Origin: Nitrobacter sp051912485
GTDB lineage: Bacteria; Pseudomonadota; Alphaproteobacteria; Rhizobiales; Xanthobacteraceae
DNA: 64,000 nt
Reading direction: 5' to 3'
NCBI RefSeq assembly: GCF_051912485.1
Contig: NZ_CP196822.1
Location: 4,026,939 to 4,090,938, forward strand
How positions within the stretch are numbered: the stretch's first letter is position 1; every line of letters begins with the position of its first letter. Below the pieces are notes generated by a model that was given only the letters and a program-made list of their open reading frames with translations, was not told the origin of the DNA and ran no database searches. Shown one piece after another: positions 7,644 through 14,614 of this stretch. The position numbers and the translations under genes are program-made.

Positions 7644-8678
7644 ATGGGTTACAAAGTCGCGCTGGTCGGAGCGACCGGCAATGTCGGGCGTGAAATGCTC
7701 AACATTCTGGACGAGCGGAAATTCCCCGCGGACGAGGTGGTGGCGCTGGCCTCGCGCCGCAGCATGGGCGTCGAAGTCTCCTACGGCGACAAAACCCTCA
7801 AAGTCAAAGCGCTGGAAAATTACGACTTCAGTGATGTCGATATCTGCCTGATGTCGGCCGGCGGCGCCGTGTCGAAGGAATGGTCGCCGAAGATCGCGGC
7901 AGCCGGCGCGGTCGTGATCGACAACTCGTCGACATGGCGGATGGATCCGGACGTGCCGCTGGTTGTGCCCGAGGTCAACGCGGACGCGGTCGCGGGCTTC
8001 ACCAAAAAGAACATCATCGCCAATCCGAACTGCTCGACCGCGCAGCTTGTGGTGGCGCTGAAGCCGCTGCACGACAAGGCCGTCATCAAGCGCGTCGTAG
8101 TTGCGACCTATCAGTCCGTGTCAGGCGCCGGCAAGGACGCCATGGACGAATTGTTCGCGCAGACCAAGGCGGTCTACACCGCGAGCGAGCTCGTCAGCAA
8201 GAAATTCCCGAAGCGTATCGCCTTCAACGTCATTCCCGAGATCGACGTGTTTATGGAGGACGGTTACACCAAGGAAGAATGGAAGATGATGATGGAGACC
8301 AAGAAGATTCTTGATCCCAAAATCAAGCTCACCGCGACCTGCGTGCGGGTGCCGGTGTTCGTCGGCCACTCTGAGGCGGTCAACATCGAATTCGAGAATC
8401 CGATTTCGGCGGATGAGGCGCGCGACATCCTGCGCAACGCGCCGGGGTGTCTCGTGATCGACAAGCACGAGCCGGGCGGCTACGTCACGCCGTATGAGGC
8501 GGCGGGCGAGGACGCCACCTACATCAGCCGTATCCGTGAGGATGCGACCGTGGAGAACGGCCTGGTGTTGTGGTGCGTGTCGGATAACCTGCGCAAGGGC
8601 GCGGCGCTCAACGCGATCCAGATCGCCGAGTGCCTGATCAACCGCAAGCTGATCAGCGCCAAGCGGAAAGCCGCCTAG
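7644..8678 (+). CDS. asd: Aspartate-semialdehyde dehydrogenase
   Basis: This 344-residue cytoplasmic enzyme reduces aspartyl phosphate to aspartate semialdehyde with NADPH. That is the branch point to lysine, diaminopimelate, threonine and methionine. Visible features are the nucleotide loop GATGNVG (residues 9-15), SAGGAVS near 71-77, and the active-site PNCSTAQ with Cys130. Length is normal. GGAGAG lies upstream of the ATG. dapF, another gene of the diaminopimelate branch, is at 21.2 kb. Confidence 0.96.
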   Translation: MGYKVALVGATGNVGREMLNILDERKFPADEVVALASRRSMGVEVSYGDKTLKVKALENYDFSDVDICLMSAGGAVSKEWSPKIAAAGAVVIDNSSTWRMDPDVPLVVPEVNADAVAGFTKKNIIANPNCSTAQLVVALKPLHDKAVIKRVVVATYQSVSGAGKDAMDELFAQTKAVYTASELVSKKFPKRIAFNVIPEIDVFMEDGYTKEEWKMMMETKKILDPKIKLTATCVRVPVFVGHSEAVNIEFENPISADEARDILRNAPGCLVIDKHEPGGYVTPYEAAGEDATYISRIREDATVENGLVLWCVSDNLRKGAALNAIQIAECLINRKLISAKRKAA

Positions 8679-8727
8679 CCTCGTCCGTCGTCCGCAGGTG
8701 AAGTCACAGCCGGCCGCGTGAGGAAGG

Positions 8728-9333
8728 TCAGGCCCAGGCGCGTTCGCGCTTGAGCTTGTCCTCGTAGCTGTCGATAGCCGACTTCTTTTCCATCGTCAGG
8801 CCGATGTCGTCGAGGCCGTTCAGCAGGCAATGCTTGCGGAACGCGTCGATCTCGAATGTTGCTTTGCCGCCGTCGGGGCCACGGATTTCCTGATTGGCGA
8901 GATCGATGGTCAGCGTCGCGTTGGCGCCGCGTTCCGCGTCGTCGAACAGCTTGTCGAGGTCGGCTTGCGTCACGCGGATCGGCAGAATGCCGTTCTTGAA
9001 GCAGTTATTGTAGAAAATGTCGCCGAACGAGGTCGAGATCACGCAGCGGATGCCGAAGTCGAGCAGCGCCCACGGCGCGTGCTCGCGCGACGAGCCGCAG
9101 CCGAAATTGTCGCCGGCAACGAGGATTTTGGCGTTGCGATAGGCCGACCTGTTGAGAACGAAGTCCGGATTCTCCGAGCCGTCGTCCCTGTAGCGCTGTT
9201 CCGAGAAAAGGCCCTTGCCAAGGCCGGTGCGCTTGATGGTCTTCAGGTACTGCTTCGGAATGATCATGTCGGTGTCGACATTGATGATCTTCAGCGGCGC
9301 CGCGACGCCTTCCAGCGTTGTGAACTTGTCCAT
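8728..9333 (-). CDS. leuD: 3-isopropylmalate dehydratase small subunit
   Basis: This 201-residue swivel-domain subunit pairs with LeuC (12249-13655) to isomerise 2-isopropylmalate to 3-isopropylmalate. Signatures are NVDTDMIIPKQYLKTI near the N-terminus, GDNFGCGSSREHAPWAL, and FGDIFYNNCFKNGILP. The ATG at 9333 has CGAGGAA eight bases upstream and gives the usual MDKFTTLEGVAAPL start. It is convergent with asd. Note that leuC is about 3 kb away, separated by small exported-protein genes. Confidence 0.95.
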   Translation of the reverse strand: MDKFTTLEGVAAPLKIINVDTDMIIPKQYLKTIKRTGLGKGLFSEQRYRDDGSENPDFVLNRSAYRNAKILVAGDNFGCGSSREHAPWALLDFGIRCVISTSFGDIFYNNCFKNGILPIRVTQADLDKLFDDAERGANATLTIDLANQEIRGPDGGKATFEIDAFRKHCLLNGLDDIGLTMEKKSAIDSYEDKLKRERAWA

Positions 9334-9402
9334 GACAGGGTTCCTCGTAAGCCGCCGTTCTATCCCGATCCCGCCCTCGATCCAAGGTCCAATCATGCGG
9401 AG

Positions 9403-9804
9403 CTACCCTGCCGCCTGCGCCTCGATCGCCTCCATATCGGCATCGGACAGCCCGAAGTGGTGGCCGATTTCGTGGATCAGCACATGGGTGATGATATGGT
9501 CCAGCGTTTCGTCATGCTCGGCCCAGTAGTCGATGATGGGACGGCGGTAGAGCCAGATCAGATTGGGCAGCCTGGCAACGTCTTCATGACTCTGGAACGG
9601 CAGGCCGGTGCCCTGGAACAGTCCCAGCAGATCGTATTCGCTGTCAGCCCTCATCTCGTCCAGCACCTCGTCGGTGGGGAAATCCTCGACGCGGATGATG
9701 AGACCCTCGCACAGGCGCCGGAAACGCTCGGGCAGGCGGGCAAAAGCCTCCTGCGCCATGGTTTCCATGTCAGCCAGCGAGGGGGCTTTGGCGGACGTCC
9801 ACAT
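9403..9804 (-). CDS. Zincin-like metallopeptidase family protein
   Basis: A 133-residue small protein of the Zincin_1 family. The metal motif HEIGHHFGLSDADME begins at residue 111 (HExxH plus a downstream Asp), as in that family. No signal peptide is visible, so it is probably cytoplasmic. Family members have a minimal metalloprotease fold, and their substrates are mostly unknown. It lies upstream of leuD on the same strand, 69 bases apart, and could be co-transcribed with it. Confidence 0.8.
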   Translation of the reverse strand: MWTSAKAPSLADMETMAQEAFARLPERFRRLCEGLIIRVEDFPTDEVLDEMRADSEYDLLGLFQGTGLPFQSHEDVARLPNLIWLYRRPIIDYWAEHDETLDHIITHVLIHEIGHHFGLSDADMEAIEAQAAG

Positions 9805-9942
9805 GCCATCTGTTTAACCGTGTTTCGCCGCGGGGGTACCGTTTTTTAAGATAAGGGTTTTTAAGATCCGGGCGGGTCACGGTTGACGCGGGCGCGTCAA
9901 TCGGAGACCGTTGGCTGCGAACACGAAAACCGGGGCGCTGGG

Positions 9943-10266
9943 ATGGACGTCAGGATGACGGCGGTGGGGCTGGCGACGGGCGCAGTACTTCTGTTTCTGC
10001 TGCCGGGTACGATAATGTTTGAGGACCGCGCGGAGGCCCAAACAGCGCTGAACGCCGAACACGCCGTGACAACTGGCGTATCGGCCGAGGCGCGCAAGCG
10101 GCGACCGCGCGTTCGCATCTATCGCGAGGACGAGCGCGGGGTCTACCCGAGCTACAATCCCGGCCCCGACGCGGTACGCGATTGCACAGCGCATTACGTG
10201 CAGGAATTCCGGCCGAGCGGCACGGTGATCGTTCCGCGGATGAACTGTTACTGGCGCCACGGCTGA
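9943..10266 (+). CDS. Small exported protein of unknown function
   Basis: The chosen ATG (MDVRMTAVGL) gives 107 residues with a hydrophobic signal or anchor (AVGLATGAVLLFLLPGTIMF), then a mature part with the segment RPRVRIYREDERGVYPSYNPGPDAVRDC split over basic and aromatic residues, and two cysteines (in RDCTAHY and MNCYWR). I do not recognise a named family. GGGGCGCTGGG precedes the ATG. A second ATG lies 12 bases later. It resembles the small exported proteins at 6733-7125 and 11168-11461 in style, not in clear alignment. Confidence 0.55.
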   Translation: MDVRMTAVGLATGAVLLFLLPGTIMFEDRAEAQTALNAEHAVTTGVSAEARKRRPRVRIYREDERGVYPSYNPGPDAVRDCTAHYVQEFRPSGTVIVPRMNCYWRHG

Positions 10267-10329
10267 CGGCACCGCGCAGGCCCGTTCTCCCTCTCTATCG
10301 GCGTCAACGAGTCGGTGTGGCTAGAGCGC

Positions 10330-10365
10330 GATCAGCAAAAGTGGATTCCGCTTTTGCGTCCGATC
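10330..10365. repeat. Palindromic repeat with GTGGATTCCG core
   Basis: GATCAGCAAAAG pairs with CTTTTGCGTCCGATC around GTGGATTCCG. It is a short relative of the dispersed GTGGATnCCG repeats elsewhere in the window. It begins a 319-base stretch without a gene (10267-10585) that otherwise holds only the EcfG-type promoter. Confidence 0.55.
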
Positions 10366-10535
10366 ACCCTCCAAAATATCAGAATGCGCATGATCTTTTT
10401 GCTAGGCCGCACACACCTTGGCGGATCATGCGCCAAGTATGCGGCGCATCGTCGCCGGTCATGACTGCAGTCGGCGCATTCACATCGCATTCACGTCTGC
10501 GCTCCTAGCTTCGTTGCTCCTGTCGCGATGGCGAT

Positions 10536-10561
10536 GGAACTATCTGCTGCGGTTCGCCGTT
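10536..10561 (+). promoter_or_regulatory. EcfG-type general stress promoter of the histidine-rich protein
   Basis: GGAAC (10536-10540) and CGTT (10558-10561) are spaced 17 bases apart, the consensus recognised by EcfG/SigT sigma factors in alphaproteobacteria. The expected start of transcription is near 10568. That leaves a short leader containing GGAGG (10576-10580) before the ATG at 10586. The sigma factor gene ecfG is in this window. Confidence 0.7.
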
Positions 10562-10585
10562 ACTTGTTATTCCATGGAGGTCTAT

Positions 10586-10861
10586 ATGCTTTTGAAGAAA
10601 ATTCTAGGATTTGCCGCCTTCGGTGCGCTTCTGGTTGTCGCGGCTCCCGCGCAGCAGGCACAGGCGGCAACGCCAGTCAGTCCGGGCATCGCCGCCACCG
10701 CGCAGGGCGACGCCGGCAAGCTGACGACCAACGTGCAGTGGGGACATCACCACCATCACAATCACTGGCGGTCTCATCATCATCACCACCATAACCACTG
10801 GCGGTCTCATCGCCATCATCATCACCATGGGCATCGCCACCACGGGCATCATCACCGCTAG
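10586..10861 (+). CDS. Histidine-rich exported protein
   Basis: A 91-residue protein with a signal peptide (MLLKKILGFAAFGALLVVAAPAQQAQA). The mature C-terminal half is almost wholly His with Asn-His-Trp-Arg-Ser spacers. The unit HHHxNHWRSH occurs twice in tandem, followed by runs of four and five His. Such tails bind nickel, zinc or copper in other proteins, and metal binding is inferred here from composition only. GGAGG lies five bases before the ATG at 10586. An EcfG-type promoter 25 bases upstream suggests induction in the general stress response. A strong terminator follows. Confidence 0.75.
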   Translation: MLLKKILGFAAFGALLVVAAPAQQAQAATPVSPGIAATAQGDAGKLTTNVQWGHHHHHNHWRSHHHHHHNHWRSHRHHHHHGHRHHGHHHR

Positions 10862-10910
10862 CGCTGATCCGATCCCGGCGGATGGTTAAAGCGAACCCCG
10901 CCCGCGTTCT

Positions 10911-10941
10911 AAACAGGCCCGTCTTGCGGGCCTGTTTTTTT
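10911..10941 (+). terminator. Rho-independent terminator after the histidine-rich gene
   Basis: An eleven-base stem, AAACAGGCCCG with CGGGCCTGTTT, has a five-base loop, and its descending arm runs into a T tract. It lies about 50 bases after the stop codon. Confidence 0.9.
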
Positions 10942-10991
10942 GAAGCGGTACGGATATTATGAGAAGGATAGCTACGGCAGCGCGCGTCGAT

Positions 10992-11158
10992 CTAGTGTGG
11001 TGGTTCAGAAGTTCGCTTCATTTTCTCTGCAAGTCCTTCAAGCGAACTTCTGAACCTAAACCACACTAGAATCATAAGTTTGCTAGTGTCCTTTCGAATC
11101 CGAAGTTCGCTACGGAGGACGCAGCGCAGTGAGGCGAACTTCGGATTCAGGACACTAG
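10992..11158. repeat. Double-hairpin repeat element, copy 1
   Basis: The element is two tandem hairpins. Hairpin 1 (10992-11069) has ends CTAGTGTGG and CCACACTAG and an inner stem GGTTCAGAAGTTCGCTT with its complement. Hairpin 2 (11083-11158) has ends CTAGTGTCC and GGACACTAG and an inner stem GAATCCGAAGTTCGC with its complement. The spacer reads AATCATAAGTTTG. A second copy of nearly the same length lies at 40935-41102. It has no coding capacity, so it is a non-autonomous element or structured repeat. It ends nine bases before the next gene's ATG. Confidence 0.85.
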
Positions 11159-11167
11159 GGAAGTGCC

Positions 11168-11461
11168 ATGAAAATATATCTCGGCGTGAGCCTTGCGGCG
11201 GCAATCGTGGCGCTGTCCGGCGCGGCATCCATCGAACGCGTGCAGGCGGCCAGCCCTGTCATTGCGCAGTCCGCGGCGTTGACCGACGTGAGTGCGGAGC
11301 ATCGCGTGCACCGAAGTCATCGCCATCGGCACCATCGCCCGCGTGTTTATGTGCGCGGTCCATATCGGCCGTATTACGAACGGCCAAATTACTACGTGCC
11401 GCAGGGGCCCGTGCCGTTCTATCCGTTTATCTCTGGTTACGGCCTCGATCCGTCCTGGTGA
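11168..11461 (+). CDS. Small exported His/Tyr/Pro-rich protein
   Basis: A 97-residue protein with a signal peptide (MKIYLGVSLAAAIVALSGAA, probably cleaved after VQA near residue 27). The mature part has a basic His/Arg block (HRSHRHRHHRPRVYVRG) and a Tyr/Pro-rich tail ending in GLDPSW. I do not recognise its family. Its ATG lies only nine bases after the double-hairpin repeat. The GGGAAG that could serve as ribosome binding site straddles the end of that repeat, so the element may carry part of this gene's expression signals. Confidence 0.6.
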   Translation: MKIYLGVSLAAAIVALSGAASIERVQAASPVIAQSAALTDVSAEHRVHRSHRHRHHRPRVYVRGPYRPYYERPNYYVPQGPVPFYPFISGYGLDPSW

Positions 11462-11581
11462 GGGCTGTTGCCGAAATCCATCCGCCCCTCGGGCCGACGG
11501 CATCTCTTTCTTTGTAGGCTGTTGCTGAGATGTGCGGCGATCTCACGCGTCACGCCGTCTTGCGCCGGGCAGTGATGCCGA

Positions 11582-12097
11582 TCAGACCGGTAGCCGCGCC
11601 TTGTTCGCAGCGTCATAGACCGCGATCCGCAGCATCGGAAAACGAGACTTCAATTCGGTGGCGGCTTGCTTCGCCTGGGACAGCGTTTCGAACTGGTTCT
11701 TGAAATGCCCGTCGACCAGCAGCGTAAAGCCGGCTTCGGGCGGCACGTCGGCGCGCGACAGAGGACCGGATACCGGTTTTGACGTCGGAGCGGCAGGCGT
11801 TGAAGGTACGGCCGTGGGCTCTGGAATCGGCGCGGTGACTGCGGGAGCCGGCTTCGCCGGAAGAGTGAGAGCCTTGCGCGGCGCTGTCGCGATCGGCTTT
11901 TCAGCCGCTTGGGGCGCCGCCTTGCTGCTCTTCACGGCCGCCACCGTCCTCGCGACTTTGACCTTAGTGGTCGCCGGCTTTGCAGGCGGCCGAGGAGGCG
12001 TCCTCGCGGGCGCCTTTGCCAATGCCTTTGCTTCGGCGGATGGACGCAACGTTTTTGCTGCCTTGCGGGCAGGGGCTTTGGTCTTGGCTTTTTTCAT
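11582..12097 (-). CDS. Lys/Ala/Pro-rich basic protein with a C-terminal folded domain
   Basis: A 171-residue protein. Residues 1 to about 110 are a low-complexity Lys/Ala/Pro tail resembling histone H1-type or linker sequences (MKKAKTKAPARKAAKTLRPS and onward). The last 50 residues look folded, with the pattern GFTLLVDGHFKNQFETLSQA then ELKSRFPMLRIAVYDA, which resembles SPOR-like or periplasmic small alpha/beta domains. I do not recognise a named family. There is no signal peptide. The start at 12097 lacks a clear Shine-Dalgarno but lies seven bases after the stop of a possible 40-residue upstream frame, so translation could be coupled. Confidence 0.6.
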   Translation of the reverse strand: MKKAKTKAPARKAAKTLRPSAEAKALAKAPARTPPRPPAKPATTKVKVARTVAAVKSSKAAPQAAEKPIATAPRKALTLPAKPAPAVTAPIPEPTAVPSTPAAPTSKPVSGPLSRADVPPEAGFTLLVDGHFKNQFETLSQAKQAATELKSRFPMLRIAVYDAANKARLPV

Positions 12098-12104
12098 TAC
12101 ATCA

Positions 12105-12227
12105 TTACGACTGACGGAATTTTCCGGCGAAGGCAACCCGCCAGTCGAGGCAGGCCGGTTTCTCCTTCGCATCCTTGTTGATGACGCTTTCGATCCGCTG
12201 ACCGGTCAGCAGTTTTCTGATCGGCAT
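12105..12227 (-). CDS. Possible 40-residue protein after leuC
   Basis: A short minus-strand frame begins with ATG at 12227, in the same phase as leuC but 21 bases beyond the leuC stop. It encodes MPIRKLLTGQRIES... ending AFAGKFRQS. Third-position GC is high (about three quarters), like the surrounding genes, while the competing frame is poorer. I see no Shine-Dalgarno, so it would need coupling to leuC. No family is recognised. It could also be a remnant of a once-longer gene. Confidence 0.35.
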   Translation of the reverse strand: MPIRKLLTGQRIESVINKDAKEKPACLDWRVAFAGKFRQS

Positions 12228-12248
12228 AGGACCATTTGGCGAAGGTTT

Positions 12249-13655
12249 TCAATGCCACTCGCGGATGTCGACGAAATGTCCGGCGATTGCGGCCGCCGCC
12301 GCCATCGCGGGCGACACCAGATGCGTGCGGCCCTTGAAACCTTGCCGGCCCTCGAAATTGCGGTTCGAGGTTGAGGCGCAACGTTCCTCGGGCTTCAGTT
12401 TGTCGGGATTCATTGCGAGGCACATCGAGCAGCCAGGCTCTCGCCATTCGAAGCCGGCCTTGATGAAGATCTTGTCGAGACCTTCGGCCTCCGCCTGCTC
12501 CTTCACAAGCCCTGAGCCCGGCACCACCATGGCATTGACGTTGCCGTTCACCGTCCGGCCGTCCGCGATCTTCGCCGCTGCGCGCAGATCCTCGATGCGG
12601 CCGTTGGTGCAGGAGCCGATGAAGATGCGGTCGAGTTTGATGTCGGTAATTTTTGTGCCTGCACTCAGCCCCATGTAATGCAGCGCGCGCTCCTTCGACA
12701 GTCGCTTGGCCTCGTCCTTGATGTCGGCGGGATTCGGCACCCTGCCGGTCACCGAGATGACGTCTTCTGGACTGGTGCCCCAGGTCACGATCGGCGGCAG
12801 CCTGGCGGCGTCGAGCCGGATCTCATGATCGAAGTGCGCGCCGTCGTCGCTGCGCAGCGTCTCCCAGTAGCGCATAGCCGCGTCCCAGTTGGCGCCCTTC
12901 GGCGCTTTCGGGCGGCCTTTCAAAAATTCATAGGCCTTCTCGTCCGGCGCGACGAGGCCGGCGCGCGCGCCGCCTTCGATCGACATATTGCAGACGGTCA
13001 TGCGGCCTTCCATCGTCAGCGCGCGGATTGCTTCGCCTGCGTATTCCAGCACGTAGCCGGTGCCGCCCGCGGTGCCGATCTCGCCGATGATGGCGAGGAT
13101 GATGTCCTTGGCGGTGACGCCGTCCGGCAATTGGCCGTCGACCACCGCGCGCATGTTCTTCGCTTTCTTCTGAATCAGCGTCTGCGTCGCCAGCACGTGC
13201 TCGACCTCGGAGGTGCCGATGCCGTGCGCCAGCGCGCCGAATGCACCGTGGGTCGAGGTATGGCTGTCGCCGCAGACGATCGTGGTGCCGGGCAGCGTGA
13301 AGCCCTGCTCGGGGCCGATGACGTGGACGATGCCCTGACGCTTGTCGAACTCGTTGTAGTATTCGATGCCGAAATCCCTGGCGTTCTGCGCCAGTGCCGC
13401 GATTTGCTCGGCACTCTCCGGATCGGGATTGGGCTTTGAGCGATCCGTGGTGGGCACGTTGTGATCGACCACAGCGAGCGTTTTCTCCGGCGCATGAACC
13501 TTGCGGCCTGCCACGCGCAGGCCCTCGAACGCCTGAGGCGACGTCACTTCATGGACGAGGTGGCGATCGATGTAGAGCAGACAGGTGCCGTCCTCGGCTT
13601 CGTGGACCAGATGATCGTTCCAGATCTTGTCGTACAGGGTTGTCGGTTTGGACAT
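12249..13655 (-). CDS. leuC: 3-isopropylmalate dehydratase large subunit
   Basis: This 468-residue aconitase-family subunit binds a [4Fe-4S] cluster and, with LeuD, isomerises isopropylmalate. Cluster cysteines lie in the motifs IGSCTNGR and GCSMCLAMNPD. Substrate motifs VCGDSHTSTHGAFGAL and SIEGGARAGLVAPDE are present. The start MSKPTTLYDKIW at 13655 is the usual LeuC N-terminus with AAGG upstream. The frame is open further but reads unnaturally. It ends with REWH, as in rhizobial LeuC. It is transcribed in the same direction as rplS, separated by a terminator. Confidence 0.96.
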   Translation of the reverse strand: MSKPTTLYDKIWNDHLVHEAEDGTCLLYIDRHLVHEVTSPQAFEGLRVAGRKVHAPEKTLAVVDHNVPTTDRSKPNPDPESAEQIAALAQNARDFGIEYYNEFDKRQGIVHVIGPEQGFTLPGTTIVCGDSHTSTHGAFGALAHGIGTSEVEHVLATQTLIQKKAKNMRAVVDGQLPDGVTAKDIILAIIGEIGTAGGTGYVLEYAGEAIRALTMEGRMTVCNMSIEGGARAGLVAPDEKAYEFLKGRPKAPKGANWDAAMRYWETLRSDDGAHFDHEIRLDAARLPPIVTWGTSPEDVISVTGRVPNPADIKDEAKRLSKERALHYMGLSAGTKITDIKLDRIFIGSCTNGRIEDLRAAAKIADGRTVNGNVNAMVVPGSGLVKEQAEAEGLDKIFIKAGFEWREPGCSMCLAMNPDKLKPEERCASTSNRNFEGRQGFKGRTHLVSPAMAAAAAIAGHFVDIREWH

Positions 13656-13734
13656 GGACGTGAACCTTTTGGAATTCCTTGAGCGGGCCGCGCGGCGAAC
13701 GCATGAGAAAAATCGCTGACGAGAGAGCGCGGCG

Positions 13735-13887
13735 TCAGACCGCGCGCCCAAGCTCCGAGGTCGCCGAGGTCGCGAACCGTCCGAAGAAACGTCCGGGCAA
13801 ACGGCTGCGGTCGTCGATCACGATGCGGACTGTGAACCGGCCGATGCCGCTGCTGGTCTGATCTGGAACCATTTCGTCTTTTAACAT
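13735..13887 (-). CDS. Possible 45-50-residue protein between rplS and leuC
   Basis: A minus-strand frame from ATG 13887 (or ATG 13872) has about 80 percent G or C at third positions and reads like ordinary protein: a start MLKDEMVPDQTSSG, then GRFTVRIVIDDRSRLPG and a Ser/Ala/Thr-rich tail. No strong ribosome binding site and no known family are seen. It lies downstream of the rplS terminator in a 357-base gap and could also be a leader peptide or chance frame ahead of leuC. Confidence 0.3.
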   Translation of the reverse strand: MLKDEMVPDQTSSGIGRFTVRIVIDDRSRLPGRFFGRFATSATSELGRAV

Positions 13888-13954
13888 GCCGGCATCTACC
13901 GCGACAATCGAACGATCGGCGGCGTTCCGGATAGATAGTCGTGCTCGAGTAATA

Positions 13955-13981
13955 AAAAAAGCGCGGCCGAAGCCGCGCTTT
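13955..13981 (-). terminator. Rho-independent terminator of rplS
   Basis: Read on the minus strand, AAAGCGCGGC pairs with GCCGCGCTTT around a TTCG tetraloop, followed by four more T. It starts about 30 bases after the rplS stop. Confidence 0.92.
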
Positions 13982-14012
13982 CGAAAAGCTTCGGAGGTCA
14001 GGCCGCGTGCGC

Positions 14013-14393
14013 TCAGCTTGCCTCGGCCGCGCGGTCCGTCTTCTTCTCAACAATGCGGGCCGACTTGCCGCGCAAGTTGCGCAGGTAATAGAGCTTGGCG
14101 CGGCGCACCTTGCCGCGGCGCACCACCTTGATCGAGTCGATCATTGGCGACATCACGGGGAACACGCGCTCGACGCCTTCGCCGTAGGAAATCTTGCGAA
14201 CGGTGAAGCTCTCGTTGAGCCCGCCGCCGGAGCGGCCGATGCAGACGCCTTCATAGGCCTGTACGCGGGTGCGCTCACCCTCGACCACCTTGACGTTGAC
14301 GATCACGGTGTCGCCGGGGCCGAACTCCGGAATGGTCTTGGTTGCCGACAGTTTGTCGAACTGCTCTTTTTCGAGCTGCTGAATGATGTTCAT
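14013..14393 (-). CDS. rplS: 50S ribosomal protein L19
   Basis: This 126-residue protein lies at the interface of the ribosomal subunits. The sequence shows the L19 pattern: FGPGDTVIVNVKVVEGERTRVQ, YEGVCIGRSGGGLNESFTVRKIS, GEGVERVFP and KVRRAKLYYLRNLRGKSARI. The ATG at 14393 has a perfect GGAGG nearby. It is the last gene of the block rpsP-rimM-trmD-rplS, the classic order, but separated from trmD by 221 bases holding two palindromic repeats. Confidence 0.97.
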   Translation of the reverse strand: MNIIQQLEKEQFDKLSATKTIPEFGPGDTVIVNVKVVEGERTRVQAYEGVCIGRSGGGLNESFTVRKISYGEGVERVFPVMSPMIDSIKVVRRGKVRRAKLYYLRNLRGKSARIVEKKTDRAAEAS

Positions 14394-14460
14394 TGCAAAC
14401 CTCCATCGGCGGCGCGCCCGGCCGTTTGAGGGGGCTGCGCGGAATTCATCTATCCAGTGG

Positions 14461-14507
14461 CGCGTATTCCGCAAAAGTGGATACCGGTTTTGCGAAAAGA
14501 ATACGCG
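14461..14507. repeat. Palindromic repeat, GTGGATACCGG core (CGCGTATTC type)
   Basis: CGCGTATTCCGCAAAA pairs with TTTTGCGAAAAGAATACGCG around GTGGATACCGG. Nearly the same unit lies at 29411-29457. Confidence 0.75.
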
Positions 14508-14522
14508 CAACTCAATCAGTTA

Positions 14523-14570
14523 GAGCATTTTCCAACGGCAAACCGGATTCCACTTTGCCTGAAAATGCTC
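14523..14570. repeat. Palindromic repeat, inverted core (GAGCATTTTC type)
   Basis: GAGCATTTTC pairs with GAAAATGCTC around CGGATTCCAC, the reverse complement of the GTGGATnCCG core. It sits directly behind the repeat at 14461, between trmD and rplS. Confidence 0.65.
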
Positions 14571-14614
14571 GCTGCGCGGATTTGGCGCTCATATACGGCA
14601 AAGCCGGAGCTTTG

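Noticed and set aside
10740..10860. CAT/CAC microsatellite or CRISPR-like direct repeats
   Set aside because: The repetition is in-frame His codons in a protein with signal peptide, ribosome site, promoter and terminator. There are no spacer-sized unique segments.
13544..14053. A 169-residue minus-strand frame between rplS and leuC
   Set aside because: It is Arg/Ser-rich, overlaps the rplS 3' end, its terminator and the leuC start in another phase, and looks like a shadow. The shorter frame at 13735-13887 in a different phase is more protein-like.
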